Shown one piece after another: positions 25,514 through 34,706 of a stretch of 64,000 nt of DNA. Made by a program: the position numbers and the translations under genes. A model generated the notes under the pieces. It was not told the origin of the DNA. It saw only the letters and a program-made list of their open reading frames with translations, and did no database searches. Positions within the stretch are counted from its first letter, which is position 1. Each line of letters begins with the position of its first letter. The DNA lies in assembly GCF_005280585.1 (NCBI RefSeq), contig NZ_SZVO01000024.1, positions 1 to 64,000 of the forward strand. Direction: 5' to 3'. Source of the stretch: Dyadobacter frigoris. GTDB taxonomy: Bacteria; Bacteroidota; Bacteroidia; Cytophagales; Spirosomataceae.

Positions 25514-26014
25514 ATGAAAAATTCAAAAAGTATCCTTTTTGCAGCATGTCTGTTTGCCATTACATTTGTTACAAGCTGTGGTGATGCGTCCAAAAAGGAC
25601 ATGAAAGACGCCAATGAAAACCTGAAAGAGGCTAATGAAGATATCAAAGACGCTGCCGTAGATGCCAATGATGCCGCAAAATTAAAAGCCAAATCAGATT
25701 GGGAGAATTTTAAAATGGAGTCCGACAGCGAGATTGTTGCGATGAAAAAGCAAACTACGACGTTCAAAGAAAAAATTGAAAAAGCCAACAAAAAGGAAAA
25801 GGTGAAGCTCACTGCTGACCTGAAAAAGGTGGAGGGAAAGCTGGACATACAAAAAGAAAAACTGGAAGCAAAAAACAAGGAATTTGAGGCAGGTATTGAC
25901 AAGTTTGACGCTTCTGTCGAAACTAAAAATGAATCTTTCAAAAGAGAATTCAAACATGATATGAATGAACTTGGCACCGCTGCAAAAGATCTGTTTAAAG
26001 ATAATGTGAAGTAA
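25514..26014 (+). CDS. Coiled-coil lipoprotein
   Basis: 166 residues. The signal peptide ends in the lipobox VTSC (Cys22), so it is a lipoprotein. The mature part is almost entirely charged helix with heptad character (MKDANENLKEANEDIKDAA and on), resembling YtxH/LEA-like stress proteins and outer-membrane lipoproteins that form coiled coils. No catalytic motif. It sits in the run of stress genes between the DUF1269 and HdeD genes, 51 bases after the former. Confidence 0.8.
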   Translation: MKNSKSILFAACLFAITFVTSCGDASKKDMKDANENLKEANEDIKDAAVDANDAAKLKAKSDWENFKMESDSEIVAMKKQTTTFKEKIEKANKKEKVKLTADLKKVEGKLDIQKEKLEAKNKEFEAGIDKFDASVETKNESFKREFKHDMNELGTAAKDLFKDNVK

Positions 26015-26046
26015 TTTAAGGGTATAAAAAATCAAAAAATACAACC

Positions 26047-26588
26047 ATGGAAACATCACCCGTTTTTACGCAGGCACCTTACAACATCAAACCCGGCTGG
26101 ATATCCTTTCTGCTGGGAGCATTATTCATCCTGATCGGGATCTGGGTACTGATTACACCGGCAGAAAGTTACCTGGCATTGTCGGTTATATTCAGCGTTA
26201 CCTTTATGGCAAACGGGATTTTTGAGATCTTTTCAGCTGCTTCCAGCGAGAAGTCGAGCAGTCGTGGCTGGGTACTGGCCGGAGGTATTTTTGATCTTCT
26301 TCTGGTATCATGCTAATCACCAATCCGCTGATAACGGCTCAGGTACTGCCATTTTACGTTGGCTTTGGACTGATGTTCCGTTCGATGATGGCCATTGGCG
26401 TTTCCTTTCAATTCAGTGGAATCAAGGGGTGGGGCTGGCTATTATTTTTAGGGATTGGCGGTTTGATTTTTTCATTTATGCTGCTTCGTAATCCTGTGTT
26501 CGCAGGCATGACCATCGTAACTTTTACGGGCTTGGCATTTCTTGTCATCGGTATTTTCAGGCTGGTACTGGCATTCAAATTCAAATGA
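26047..26588 (+). pseudogene. hdeD: HdeD-family membrane protein, split by a frameshift
   Basis: Two overlapping frames together make one HdeD protein of about 180 residues with six helices. The first (26047-26316) ends GGIFDLLLVSC; the second (26310-26588) starts MLITNPLITAQVLPFYVGFGL. HdeD homologues read DLLLGI-LL-NP through this point, so one G is missing in CTGGTATC near 26305. The two frames share ATGCTAA, so reinitiation could still give a two-chain protein. HdeD helps acid resistance and occurs in stress islands. A sequencing error is possible. It sits between the lipoprotein and alcohol dehydrogenase genes. Confidence 0.8.
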
Positions 26589-26598
26589 TAACCGTGTT

Positions 26599-27672
26599 AT
26601 GATTAACCTTCCAAATCCATTCGTTCGCGCCGATCCGGAGCGCAGTGAAACGAGCGATTATAAAGCGTTGTCACTACCAACAACCATGCGCGCAATGGTG
26701 ATGGAAAAGCAGGGAGAACCACTCGTCAGCAAAACCCTGCCGCTTCCAATGCCTTCCCGGCATCAGGTACTGGTAAAAATTATTGCCTGCGGGGTTTGCC
26801 GGACGGATCTGCACATCATGGACAGTGAGCTGCAACATCCGAAGCTGCCATTGATTCCGGGGCATGAAATTATCGGAACCGTTGTGAAAACAGGCAGTGA
26901 TGTTTCGATGTTAAAACCGGGAGACCTGGTAGGTATTCCCTGGCTGGGTTACACCTGCGGGTACTGCCGGTATTGTTTGAAAGACCAGGAAAACCTTTGT
27001 GAAAATGCACTTTTTACGGGTTACACCATGGACGGCGGTTTTGCGGAATATACCGTGGCTTTTGAAAATTTCTGTTTTAAAATCGATCCCGTATATGCCA
27101 ATGCGTCAGGAGCACCCCTGATGTGTGCAGGACTGATCGGATACCGTTCCTACAATATGACAGGAAAGCACGCTGAAAATATAGGGATCTATGGCTTTGG
27201 TGCAGCAGCCCATATACTCACGCAGGTTGCCAATTACCAGGGAAAGAAAATTTATGCTTTCACCAGAGATGGCGATCTAAAAGCGCAATCATTTGCGATG
27301 GACCTTGGTGCTGTTTGGTCGGGAAATTCCAGTTCCCTGCTTCCTATACCATTGGATGCATCCATTATTTTTGCCCCGGCAGGTGAGCTGATCCCAAAAG
27401 CCCTCCGGGATGTAGACAAGGGTGGGAGCGTGGTTTGCGGCGGAATACACATGAGTGATATTCCTTCATTTCCCTACGAAATTCTTTGGGAAGAAAGGAC
27501 ATTACGCTCCGTTGCCAACCTGACCCGCAAAGATGCCAGTGAATTTTTAGCGCTGGCTTCAAAAGTGAAAATTAAAACCCAGACCACTTTATGTGATCTG
27601 GAAAAAGCCAATGAGGCAATTGCTGATCTTCTTAGCGGCAGCATACAGGGAGCGGCGGTATTGGTGATGTAA
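26599..27672 (+). CDS. Zinc-dependent alcohol dehydrogenase
   Basis: 357 residues from ATG 26599; ATG 26686 (MRAMVMEKQGEP) would give a more typical N-terminus. Medium-chain zinc enzyme: catalytic zinc ligands CGVCRTDLH and GHE, structural zinc Cys in GYTCGYCRYCLKDQENLC, nucleotide-binding GIYGFGAAAH. It interconverts alcohols and aldehydes with NAD(P), and under low oxygen can dispose of reducing power as ethanol or another alcohol. It follows the HdeD gene by 10 bases. With ldhA and pgm in the same island it gives a fermentative flavour. Confidence 0.9.
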   Translation: MINLPNPFVRADPERSETSDYKALSLPTTMRAMVMEKQGEPLVSKTLPLPMPSRHQVLVKIIACGVCRTDLHIMDSELQHPKLPLIPGHEIIGTVVKTGSDVSMLKPGDLVGIPWLGYTCGYCRYCLKDQENLCENALFTGYTMDGGFAEYTVAFENFCFKIDPVYANASGAPLMCAGLIGYRSYNMTGKHAENIGIYGFGAAAHILTQVANYQGKKIYAFTRDGDLKAQSFAMDLGAVWSGNSSSLLPIPLDASIIFAPAGELIPKALRDVDKGGSVVCGGIHMSDIPSFPYEILWEERTLRSVANLTRKDASEFLALASKVKIKTQTTLCDLEKANEAIADLLSGSIQGAAVLVM

Positions 27673-27731
27673 ATTGTTTCATTTGTTTCCCCATTATCAT
27701 TCTTAAAATAACGCTTTCAAAATATACCCTG

Positions 27732-28136
27732 ATGAACACTTTGTCACTCCATTTACAGATTCTCTGGCTGTTTTTTCTGGCAATACCCATTGCCTGTGTC
27801 GCCTGGACAGTAACCCACGAAGAGGTTTTCCGGGAACCCAGGGAATATTGCGTGAAAAGGAGCATTTCTGGTAAAACGATATTGGAACGTAAATTCTTCT
27901 ATCTGTTTACCTGTGAATATTGTTTCAGTCATTACGTAACACTCTTTTTTATTTTATTAACCGATTATCATTTATTGATGACAGACTGGAAAGGCTACCT
28001 GATAGCAGGTTTTTCACTGGTATGGATCGCTAATATTTACATGAGTTTGTTTGGCCTGATCCGTCAGGATATTAAATGGGAAAAGACCGAAATTAAATCG
28101 CTGGAACAGCGGCGGGATCACCCACAAACGAATTAA
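27732..28136 (+). CDS. Small membrane protein (DUF1360-like)
   Basis: 134 residues with two or three membrane helices (about 8-28, 55-78 and 85-108) and the cysteine segment FYLFTCEYCFSHYVTLFF. A C-x-x-C plus aromatic helix resembles DUF1360 membrane proteins, but the match is modest. The C-terminal tail (KTEIKSLEQRRDHPQTN) is charged and probably cytoplasmic. It starts 59 bases after the alcohol dehydrogenase stop and ends just before element copy f. Confidence 0.7.
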   Translation: MNTLSLHLQILWLFFLAIPIACVAWTVTHEEVFREPREYCVKRSISGKTILERKFFYLFTCEYCFSHYVTLFFILLTDYHLLMTDWKGYLIAGFSLVWIANIYMSLFGLIRQDIKWEKTEIKSLEQRRDHPQTN

Positions 28137-28145
28137 TTTAAAACA

Positions 28146-28180
28146 GTGATTAATACAACTCTTAGCCGGAAGTATGTAAG
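28146..28180 (+). promoter_or_regulatory. Shared stress-promoter element, copy f (BON copy 3)
   Basis: GTGATTAATACAACT, 14 bases, TGTAAG. It ends 65 bases before ATG 28246. Confidence 0.7.
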
Positions 28181-28245
28181 TTATCGGCCCTGAGTTTACT
28201 GACCTTTACCTAAGTATTAACAGAATTAACTAAACTACAAAGATT

Positions 28246-28920
28246 ATGAAAACCAACGAAGATTTGCAGAAAGATGTTCAGGATGCGATCAAATGGGAAC
28301 CCTTATTGAAAGCTGCCGAAATAGGCGTTACCGTAAAAGATGGCGTTGTGACGCTTTCGGGAACTGTCGATAGTTACGCGAAAAAATTAGAAGCGGAAGC
28401 TGCTGCTAAAAAAGTTTCAGGCGTAAAAGTAGTGGTTGAACAAATTGAGATCAAAACATATAGCAACCTTTACGACCGTGATGATAACGATCTGGCCAAT
28501 GAAGTGTTGAATGCATACAAATGGAACTGGGAAATCCCCAACGACAAAGTAAAGGTAAAAGTTGAAAATGGCTGGATTACCCTGGAGGGCGAACTTAGCT
28601 GGAATTATCAGAGAGAAGCTGCTAAAAGACTCATTAAAAACCTTATAGGTATCAAGGGCGTAACCAACCTGATCACGATCAAATCGGAAACGCATGATGA
28701 GATCGAGAAAATGGGTATCGAGAGCGCATTAACACGTAACTGGTCGATCAGAGAACAGGATATTCATGTAAAAGTGGATGGCACAAAGGTGACCTTAACC
28801 GGAAATGTTGAATCCTGGTATCAGAAAGAAGAAGCCGGCCGTATCGCCTGGAATGCTCCCGGAGTTGTGACCGTAGACAACGAGCTGCTTGTGGAATATG
28901 ATTATTCGCTTGTGGATTAA
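28246..28920 (+). CDS. Triple BON-domain protein, copy 3
   Basis: 224 residues, three BON domains, closest in outline to the copy at 2684: the same N-terminus pattern (MKTNEDLQKDVQDAIKWEPL) and the same ending (VEYDYSLVD against VDYDYAIID). No signal peptide. Like the other two it has its own element (28146-28180) and its own terminator. The three genes share layout and control, so they look like duplications kept under one regulator, perhaps tuned to different stress levels. Confidence 0.93.
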   Translation: MKTNEDLQKDVQDAIKWEPLLKAAEIGVTVKDGVVTLSGTVDSYAKKLEAEAAAKKVSGVKVVVEQIEIKTYSNLYDRDDNDLANEVLNAYKWNWEIPNDKVKVKVENGWITLEGELSWNYQREAAKRLIKNLIGIKGVTNLITIKSETHDEIEKMGIESALTRNWSIREQDIHVKVDGTKVTLTGNVESWYQKEEAGRIAWNAPGVVTVDNELLVEYDYSLVD

Positions 28921-28927
28921 GAAACAT

Positions 28928-28958
28928 AAAGCGGAAGGGCAAGCTCTTCCGCTTTTAC
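28928..28958 (+). terminator. Terminator after BON copy 3
   Basis: AAAGCGGAAG (28928-28937) pairs with CTTCCGCTTT (28946-28955), followed by TTACAT. Stem of 10, loop of 8. Confidence 0.75.
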
Positions 28959-28986
28959 ATATTTAAACCAATAAACATCAGCCATT

Positions 28987-29211
28987 ATGTTTTACAATGA
29001 ATACAGTTTCTGGGGCATGCACCTATTCTGGTGGATTGTCTGGATGATTATGCTTTTCTGGATTTTTGCCACGCCTTATGATATTCCGGGCCAGAGAAGA
29101 ACCAAAGATTCTCCGCTTGATATCCTGCAAAAAAGATTTGCAGCCGGGAAAATAACCAATACGGAATATCAGGAAGCAAAAATGATCCTGACAAATGATT
29201 TGGTAAGATAA
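28987..29211 (+). CDS. SHOCT-domain small membrane protein
   Basis: 74 residues: one N-terminal membrane helix (MHLFWWIVWMIMLFWIFA) and a C-terminal SHOCT motif (SPLDILQKRFAAGKITNTEYQEAK). SHOCT units are short helical oligomerisation tails common on small bacterial membrane proteins. The phosphoglucomutase start follows 7 bases after the stop, so the two are one operon. Confidence 0.85.
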   Translation: MFYNEYSFWGMHLFWWIVWMIMLFWIFATPYDIPGQRRTKDSPLDILQKRFAAGKITNTEYQEAKMILTNDLVR

Positions 29212-29218
29212 ATCCCAT

Positions 29219-30886
29219 TTGAGTCAAAAAAACTTCATTAACTTGAAAATCAGCCCTTTTGCAGGAAAACCTGCCGAGCCCTGGATGTTAACCAACATTG
29301 CAGGGCTTGTTGCCGCGTATTATACAGGAATTCCGGACGCGGAAAATCCGGAAGAGAGCGTTGTTTTCGGAACCTCCGGTCACAGGGGAACTTCGCTGAA
29401 AAACACGTTTAACGAATGGCATATTCTGGCTATTTGCCAGGCGATTTGTTTGTTCCGTGTCACGCAAAACACGGACGGACCTTTGTTTATGGGCATGGAT
29501 ACCCATGCTTTGTCAGTTCCGGCATTTTCTACGGCTCTGGAAGTTCTGGCGGCCAACGGCGTGCAGGTCATGATTTCGAAGGACGATGAGTTTACACCGA
29601 CACCAGCCGTTTCACATGCCATTCTCACCTACAATAAAGGGCGCAGTTCGGGTTTTGCAGACGGAATCATTATCACCCCGTCACACAACCCACCTGGTGA
29701 CGGCGGATTTAAATACAATCCGCCAAGCGGAGGACCGGCACCGGGAACCGCAACGGCATGGATCGAAAATAAGGCAAACGAAATTCTCCGTACTAGACTG
29801 ACAGGTGTAAAAAGGATCTCTCTTGACCGGGCTCTGCATATTTCTTCCACGCATCGTTATGATTATCTGAACACATACGTAGCTGATTTGCATAACATTA
29901 TCGACATGAAGTCCATTTCCGGTTCGGGGTTGAAAGTCGGGGTCGATGCGCTGGGTGGGGCCGGTATGCATTACTGGGAACCGATCGCCAAAAGATATGG
30001 TCTGGATCTGACAGTGTATCATCAGACGGCAGATCCTACCTTTGCTTTTATGCCTGTCGACTGGGACGGTCAGATCCGCATGGATCCTTCCTCTGCTTAC
30101 GCCATGCAAAACCTGATCGCATTAAAAGACAAATTCGACATTTCAGTTGCCTGTGATACGGATTACGACCGCCATGGAATTGTTGCCGGCAAGTCGGGAC
30201 TTTTGCCTCCGAACCATTATTTGTCGGTGATGATCGACTATCTTTTTCAGCACAGACCGCAATGGCCTGCAAAATTTATGGTGGGAAAAACGGTGGTGAG
30301 CAGCCAGATGATAGACCGGGTTTCGGCAAGGCTTGGCAGAAAAGTTTACGAAGTCCCGGTTGGTTTTAAATGGTATGCGGATGGGTTGCTGGACGGTTCC
30401 CTTGGCTTTTGCGGCGAAGAAAGTGCCGGAGCATCGTTCGCAAGGATGAATGGCGAAGTTTGGACAACCGACAAGGATGGAATGATCGCTGCGCTGTTAT
30501 CTGCTGAAATTCTGGCCATTACAAAACAAGATCCCGGAGACATTTATGAGAAACTAAGCACAGAACTTGGGACGTCTCATTATGACCGTATCGAAGCAGC
30601 CGCGACCACTGCTCAAAAACAGTTGCTGGGTCAGATTTCGGCTGATCAGTTTGAGCAGAAGCAGCTGGCGGGTGAAAGCATCACCTCCATCATTACCCAT
30701 GCACCGGGCAACGGCGCTTCTATTGGCGGCCTAAAAGTGAGCATAGAAAACGGCTGGTTTGCCGCACGCCCATCAGGAACCGAGGAAATCTATAAAATCT
30801 ACGCAGAAAGCTTTGCAAGTGAGGCGCATTTGAAGCGGATTATGGTGGAGGCGCAGGGGATGGTGGATGAGAGGATTGGGGATTAA
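29219..30886 (+). CDS. pgm: Phosphoglucomutase
   Basis: 555 residues, of the alpha-D-glucose-specific Pgm type. It interconverts glucose 1-phosphate and glucose 6-phosphate, linking glycogen or trehalose and envelope sugars to glycolysis. The phospho-Ser loop TPSHNPPGDGGFKYNPP, metal loop DTDYDRHG, sugar loop GEESAGASFARM and phosphate loop RPSGTEEIYKIYAE are all intact. The only upstream start option before the conserved MLTNIAGL block is TTG at 29219, with an in-frame stop 13 bases before it. It follows the SHOCT gene by 7 bases. Its last 120 bases recur at 34707-34826. Confidence 0.95.
   Translation: MSQKNFINLKISPFAGKPAEPWMLTNIAGLVAAYYTGIPDAENPEESVVFGTSGHRGTSLKNTFNEWHILAICQAICLFRVTQNTDGPLFMGMDTHALSVPAFSTALEVLAANGVQVMISKDDEFTPTPAVSHAILTYNKGRSSGFADGIIITPSHNPPGDGGFKYNPPSGGPAPGTATAWIENKANEILRTRLTGVKRISLDRALHISSTHRYDYLNTYVADLHNIIDMKSISGSGLKVGVDALGGAGMHYWEPIAKRYGLDLTVYHQTADPTFAFMPVDWDGQIRMDPSSAYAMQNLIALKDKFDISVACDTDYDRHGIVAGKSGLLPPNHYLSVMIDYLFQHRPQWPAKFMVGKTVVSSQMIDRVSARLGRKVYEVPVGFKWYADGLLDGSLGFCGEESAGASFARMNGEVWTTDKDGMIAALLSAEILAITKQDPGDIYEKLSTELGTSHYDRIEAAATTAQKQLLGQISADQFEQKQLAGESITSIITHAPGNGASIGGLKVSIENGWFAARPSGTEEIYKIYAESFASEAHLKRIMVEAQGMVDERIGD
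30764..30883 (+). repeat. 3' end of pgm, repeated 3.9 kb downstream
   Basis: This 120-base end of pgm aligns without gaps to 34707-34826 with 11 differences by my count. Most differences are silent or conservative, so the second copy diverged from a coding ancestor. Confidence 0.85.
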
Positions 30887-30954
30887 ATCTCAACCAACAC
30901 ACGTAGACATCCATTCAGTAGCGTTATCACCTTTTGACCCTTTCATCATTTTTG

Positions 30955-31716
30955 TTACATCTTCACAATCTTGTAAGTCTGAACATCGTAATTTGTTTCT
31001 TTAATTTTCAACAGATACATACCCGGTGTTAAGTGAGAAATATTAACCACGGTCATGTTTTCCTTAATGTCCCCTGCTTGCAGTAATTTTCCATCCATAT
31101 AAAATAGTTGGTAACCGCAGTTTTTGGAAGGAGCTTTTGTCAGCCTGATCATGATTTGGTCCGTCGCTGGATTGGGGTATGTCGAAACGACATTTGATAA
31201 ATCATTTAATTTTATGGAAGCAATTTTTGAATAAGCAAAAGTTTGGTCCTTATCTGTTTGTTTCAGTCGGTAATAAGAAATCCCCGCGAGTGGTTCTGCA
31301 TCTATTACCTGGTAATTTGAGATTTGACTTTTATTTCCATTGCCCGGCACTGTTTTTATGCCGTAAAATTTCTTTGCGTTAGCGGAGCGCTCGACGGTAA
31401 AAAAATCATTATTGGTCTCCGAAGCAGTACTCCACGAAAGCTGAACCTGATTTTCGGTTGTCAATGCCGCTTTGAAATAGATCAGCGTAACAGGCAATGG
31501 AAGGCTGATTTCAGAGGGCTGTTGAACGCCCTCGATCAGGGAGATACCCGAAACTTTGTTGGCCTGGTCGAACACCTGGCCGATGGAATAACTGACGGTA
31601 TTACCTTCCGCTGATGAGCCCATTCCACCGGCTGAGTTGATACTATTTTGTGCAAATGCCTGGGAAATAAGAGTGCTTGTTAAAAAAACAGCTGTGAGGG
31701 TAAAGGCTTTTTTCAT
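30955..31716 (-). CDS. Secreted protein with type IX sorting domain
   Basis: 253 residues. Signal peptide MKKAFTLTAVFLTSTLISQAFAQ; a middle region with LPVTLIYFKAALTTENQVQL and SWSTASETNNDFFTVERS (common before T9SS tails); and the C-terminal type A sorting domain (VSTYPNPATDQIMIRL, then GMYLLKIKETNY and a basic end). The tail directs export through the type IX secretion system to the cell surface or medium. The rest of the protein is short and carries no enzyme domain, so it may be a small adhesin. It is read toward pgm. An ORF on the opposite strand is a shadow. Confidence 0.9.
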   Translation of the reverse strand: MKKAFTLTAVFLTSTLISQAFAQNSINSAGGMGSSAEGNTVSYSIGQVFDQANKVSGISLIEGVQQPSEISLPLPVTLIYFKAALTTENQVQLSWSTASETNNDFFTVERSANAKKFYGIKTVPGNGNKSQISNYQVIDAEPLAGISYYRLKQTDKDQTFAYSKIASIKLNDLSNVVSTYPNPATDQIMIRLTKAPSKNCGYQLFYMDGKLLQAGDIKENMTVVNISHLTPGMYLLKIKETNYDVQTYKIVKM

Positions 31717-31853
31717 GGATGATTTTTATAAGGGTAGAAATTTTTCTAAAAATAATGTAGAATAATGTGTAAATGTAGATTATAAATGCGAACATTTGCG
31801 AAGTAAAATGTATACCTTCTATATTTATCCAATTAAAAATTCTACTCAACTGC

Positions 31854-32819
31854 ATGAAAAATCTTTCCTTATTACTTTTGCTCCTGCTTACCGGTGCGAA
31901 TCTGTTCGCTCAGGCGCCAGATGCAATTAATTATCAGGCCGTTGTACGCAACAGCACAGATCAGCTCGTGGCAAATACGGCTATGGGTGTGCAAGTCACC
32001 ATTCTTCAGGGCAGCGCATCTGGAACCGTAACATATAGAGAAACCTTCTCCCTTTCCAGTAACGCAAACGGGCTGATCAGTTTTGCCATTGGTACCGGAA
32101 CTTCTACGAGCGGAACTTACACCGCTATCGACTGGTCATTAAAACCTTATTATATTCAAATTGCACTGGATTTGCTGGGTGGAACCAGCTATCTGCCTTA
32201 CAGTACTTCGGAGCTGCACAGCGTCCCTTATGCACTGCAGGCCAAAACAGCAGAATCACTCACGAAGCCATTAACGGGAGGCAGCGGTATCACCATCGAA
32301 AACGATCAGGTAAAACTGACCGACGGCCTGGCCGGGCTTAATCATGTAAAAGTATGGGAAGGCACTTCCTGGGTCAATAAGGCAATATCGGTAACTTCCG
32401 GGTCATCGGGTGGAAACCAGCCATTTTCGATAAGAAATCCTTTTTTGGCAATGAACTATCAGATTTCGTTATACGGTATTTATCCATCAAGAAATGGAGC
32501 CGATCCCTTTTATGGCGAAGTGATGTTGTTTGCAGGTAATTTTGAGGTGAATGGTTTTGCCTTCTGTGATGGAAGATTGCTAAACCTACAACAAAACACT
32601 GTCTTATACGCTGTGCTGGGTACTTCCTACGGTGGAAATGGGATTAATACTTTTGCACTTCCCGATCTCCGCGGGCGTTCTGCGATACACTACGGCCAGG
32701 GTCCATATTTGAATCGTTACGAAATAGGCGAATCGGGTGGTAAGGAAAATATAACGTTGTTACCAGGAAATATGCCCAGTCACAGTCATTCGGCGGTTGT
32801 CACATTTACAGCACCCTGA
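31854..32819 (+). CDS. Exported protein with phage tail-collar domain
   Basis: 321 residues. Signal peptide (MKNLSLLLLLLLTGANLFAQ), then a Bacteroidota-type N-terminal module (APDAINYQAVVRNSTDQLVA, ending with LHSVPYALQAK). The C-terminal tail-collar (Collar/MdpB-like) domain has the marker GEVMLFAGNFEVNGFAFCDG, NTFALPDLRGRSAIHYGQG and PGNMPSHSHS. Such domains occur in phage tail fibres and in surface proteins of many Bacteroidota. The start is divergent from the T9SS protein gene. It ends 66 bases before the S8 protease gene. Confidence 0.85.
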   Translation: MKNLSLLLLLLLTGANLFAQAPDAINYQAVVRNSTDQLVANTAMGVQVTILQGSASGTVTYRETFSLSSNANGLISFAIGTGTSTSGTYTAIDWSLKPYYIQIALDLLGGTSYLPYSTSELHSVPYALQAKTAESLTKPLTGGSGITIENDQVKLTDGLAGLNHVKVWEGTSWVNKAISVTSGSSGGNQPFSIRNPFLAMNYQISLYGIYPSRNGADPFYGEVMLFAGNFEVNGFAFCDGRLLNLQQNTVLYAVLGTSYGGNGINTFALPDLRGRSAIHYGQGPYLNRYEIGESGGKENITLLPGNMPSHSHSAVVTFTAP

Positions 32820-32885
32820 TCATCCGTCAATATTTTATCCTGTCTGTTTAATTTCGCCGGCAGCAAGCATTTTTACATTTTATTC

Positions 32886-34598
32886 ATGTGCAAAAATTTA
32901 TACCTGCTGGTTCTCCTGCTGGCGTCATCCGTCAGTGCCCAGACCAGCCAACAATATTTTGCTGCGGGCACAAGGGCCTATACACTATTACATCCCAGGA
33001 TTATCAGCCAGAAAACCACTGCTAAACCTGTACTGGTGGCTGTTATTGATGATGCATTCAGCCTTACGCACAATGCCCTTTCAGGATATTATTTTACCAA
33101 CGTAAAAGAGATCAGGAATAACCTGCAAGATGATGATCGGAATGGATACACGGATGACTTTCAGGGCTGGGATATGGCAGACGGCGACGGCAAGGTAAGT
33201 CTTCCGGCAGATAAAGCCAGTGCCAATTTTCTGCACGGCAGTATGATTGCCGGTGTTATCATCCGTACTGCCGAACAGACCCTGGGGAAAGTACGCGCCA
33301 GAAAGAACCTGCGTATTTTACCTATTAAAGTGATTTCAGACGCAGCCAGCATTGGAAACTATGATCTGGGCTATGAAGGAATGAAATATGCGGTTGACAT
33401 GGGAGCCGATATCATCTGCCTTCCGTGGAGCGGTGGAAGTTTTGATCAAAAATATCTGGCTTATTTTGAGCTGGCCAGGCAAAAAGGTATTCTCATTCTG
33501 GCCTCCTCCGGTAATTTTTCCTCTGAAACCGTGCAGAAACCCGGCGGTTTGCCTGGCGTGCACATGGTCTCGGCCATTGATACCATTTTTATAAAATTGC
33601 CTTCTGCGAATTATAGCAGAGAAGTTGATCTGTCGGCGGTCGGGCAGACTGTTTTGGCGCCTTATGCTGCTAACGATTCGCTGTATATGTATCTGGAAAA
33701 AACTTCCGCTGCGGTAGCTTTGGTAACAGGCTGTGCGGCTGTCATTAAATCATTGAGCCCGAAAATGTCACCGGAAGAAATCATGGCGCTGCTGCAAAAT
33801 ACGGCCACCAATATCGATAAAGCCAACCCGGATTACCTGGGCAAGCTCGGCAGCGGCGTACCTGATATGAGCCGCGTAGTAGATTACTTGTCTGAAAAAA
33901 ATAAAAAAATGACGGATTATTTTGATCCCGAAAGGGCAAATGGATCTGTGCTGATCAGTAAAAACGAGGGTGCATCAAACTGGAAATTCGACATGGCTAG
34001 GAAAGACGTAGAAATGGTTTTCTCGTTGACGGGTGATACCCGAAATCTCACTTCTCAATTTTTGGACTTTACAGACATTGATAAGAAATCGATAAAAAAA
34101 ATATCGATTATTGAGTTCCCGGATGAACTTCGGATCCAAAGTGGCAATTTCAGTGTCCGTCTGAACGGCAAGTTACCTACCAGTCCGATACTGCTGAATT
34201 ACTATACGATCCCAAAAGATTCTGCCACGCTCTATTGCCGTGAAATCGTAGCACTCAATGATAGCACCGGAACCTTCGAAGATGGCAGTGGTGAGGCAAA
34301 TTATACGGGTAATTGCAGCTGTAAGTGGCAGATCACCGTTGCGCAGGGAAAAAATATTAGGCTAGACTTTACTCAGTTTGCGCTGGAGGACATAAAGGAC
34401 AATGTTCTTATCTTTAAAGGCAACGGAACCCAGCAGGAAAATATGATGGCCCGGTTCAGCGGTGACAAGCTTCCGCCTTCTCTGGTGATTGACGGAAACC
34501 AGGTATTGGTCTGGTTTATTACCGATAGGAATCATCATGACAAAGGTTTCAAAATAAATTACCAGGCTACCGATGCCAGCCCGGGTGTGGTGCAATAG
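32886..34598 (+). CDS. Secreted S8 (subtilisin-like) protease with CUB domain
   Basis: 570 residues: signal peptide (MCKNLYLLVLLLASSVSAQ), then an S8 catalytic domain (about 50-340). The catalytic Asp is in VAVIDDAF, His in FLHGSMIAGVI, and Ser in KTSAAVALVTGCAAV; the oxyanion Asn is in ASSGN. A C-terminal CUB domain (about 440-560, with GNCSCKWQITVAQGKNIRLDF and DNVLIFKG) may bind a surface or substrate. There is no T9SS tail, so export by Sec with an outer-membrane route is unclear. It ends shortly before the pgm fragment. Confidence 0.88.
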   Translation: MCKNLYLLVLLLASSVSAQTSQQYFAAGTRAYTLLHPRIISQKTTAKPVLVAVIDDAFSLTHNALSGYYFTNVKEIRNNLQDDDRNGYTDDFQGWDMADGDGKVSLPADKASANFLHGSMIAGVIIRTAEQTLGKVRARKNLRILPIKVISDAASIGNYDLGYEGMKYAVDMGADIICLPWSGGSFDQKYLAYFELARQKGILILASSGNFSSETVQKPGGLPGVHMVSAIDTIFIKLPSANYSREVDLSAVGQTVLAPYAANDSLYMYLEKTSAAVALVTGCAAVIKSLSPKMSPEEIMALLQNTATNIDKANPDYLGKLGSGVPDMSRVVDYLSEKNKKMTDYFDPERANGSVLISKNEGASNWKFDMARKDVEMVFSLTGDTRNLTSQFLDFTDIDKKSIKKISIIEFPDELRIQSGNFSVRLNGKLPTSPILLNYYTIPKDSATLYCREIVALNDSTGTFEDGSGEANYTGNCSCKWQITVAQGKNIRLDFTQFALEDIKDNVLIFKGNGTQQENMMARFSGDKLPPSLVIDGNQVLVWFITDRNHHDKGFKINYQATDASPGVVQ

Positions 34599-34706
34599 GG
34601 CTGGCGAAAATTTCTTTTGAATTTTTCGGTGGAAAACTGGTGTGTTGATTTATTCGTTTTGTATCAGGGCGTATGGAATAGGGGCAGCGACAATGCAGGC
34701 GGAGGC

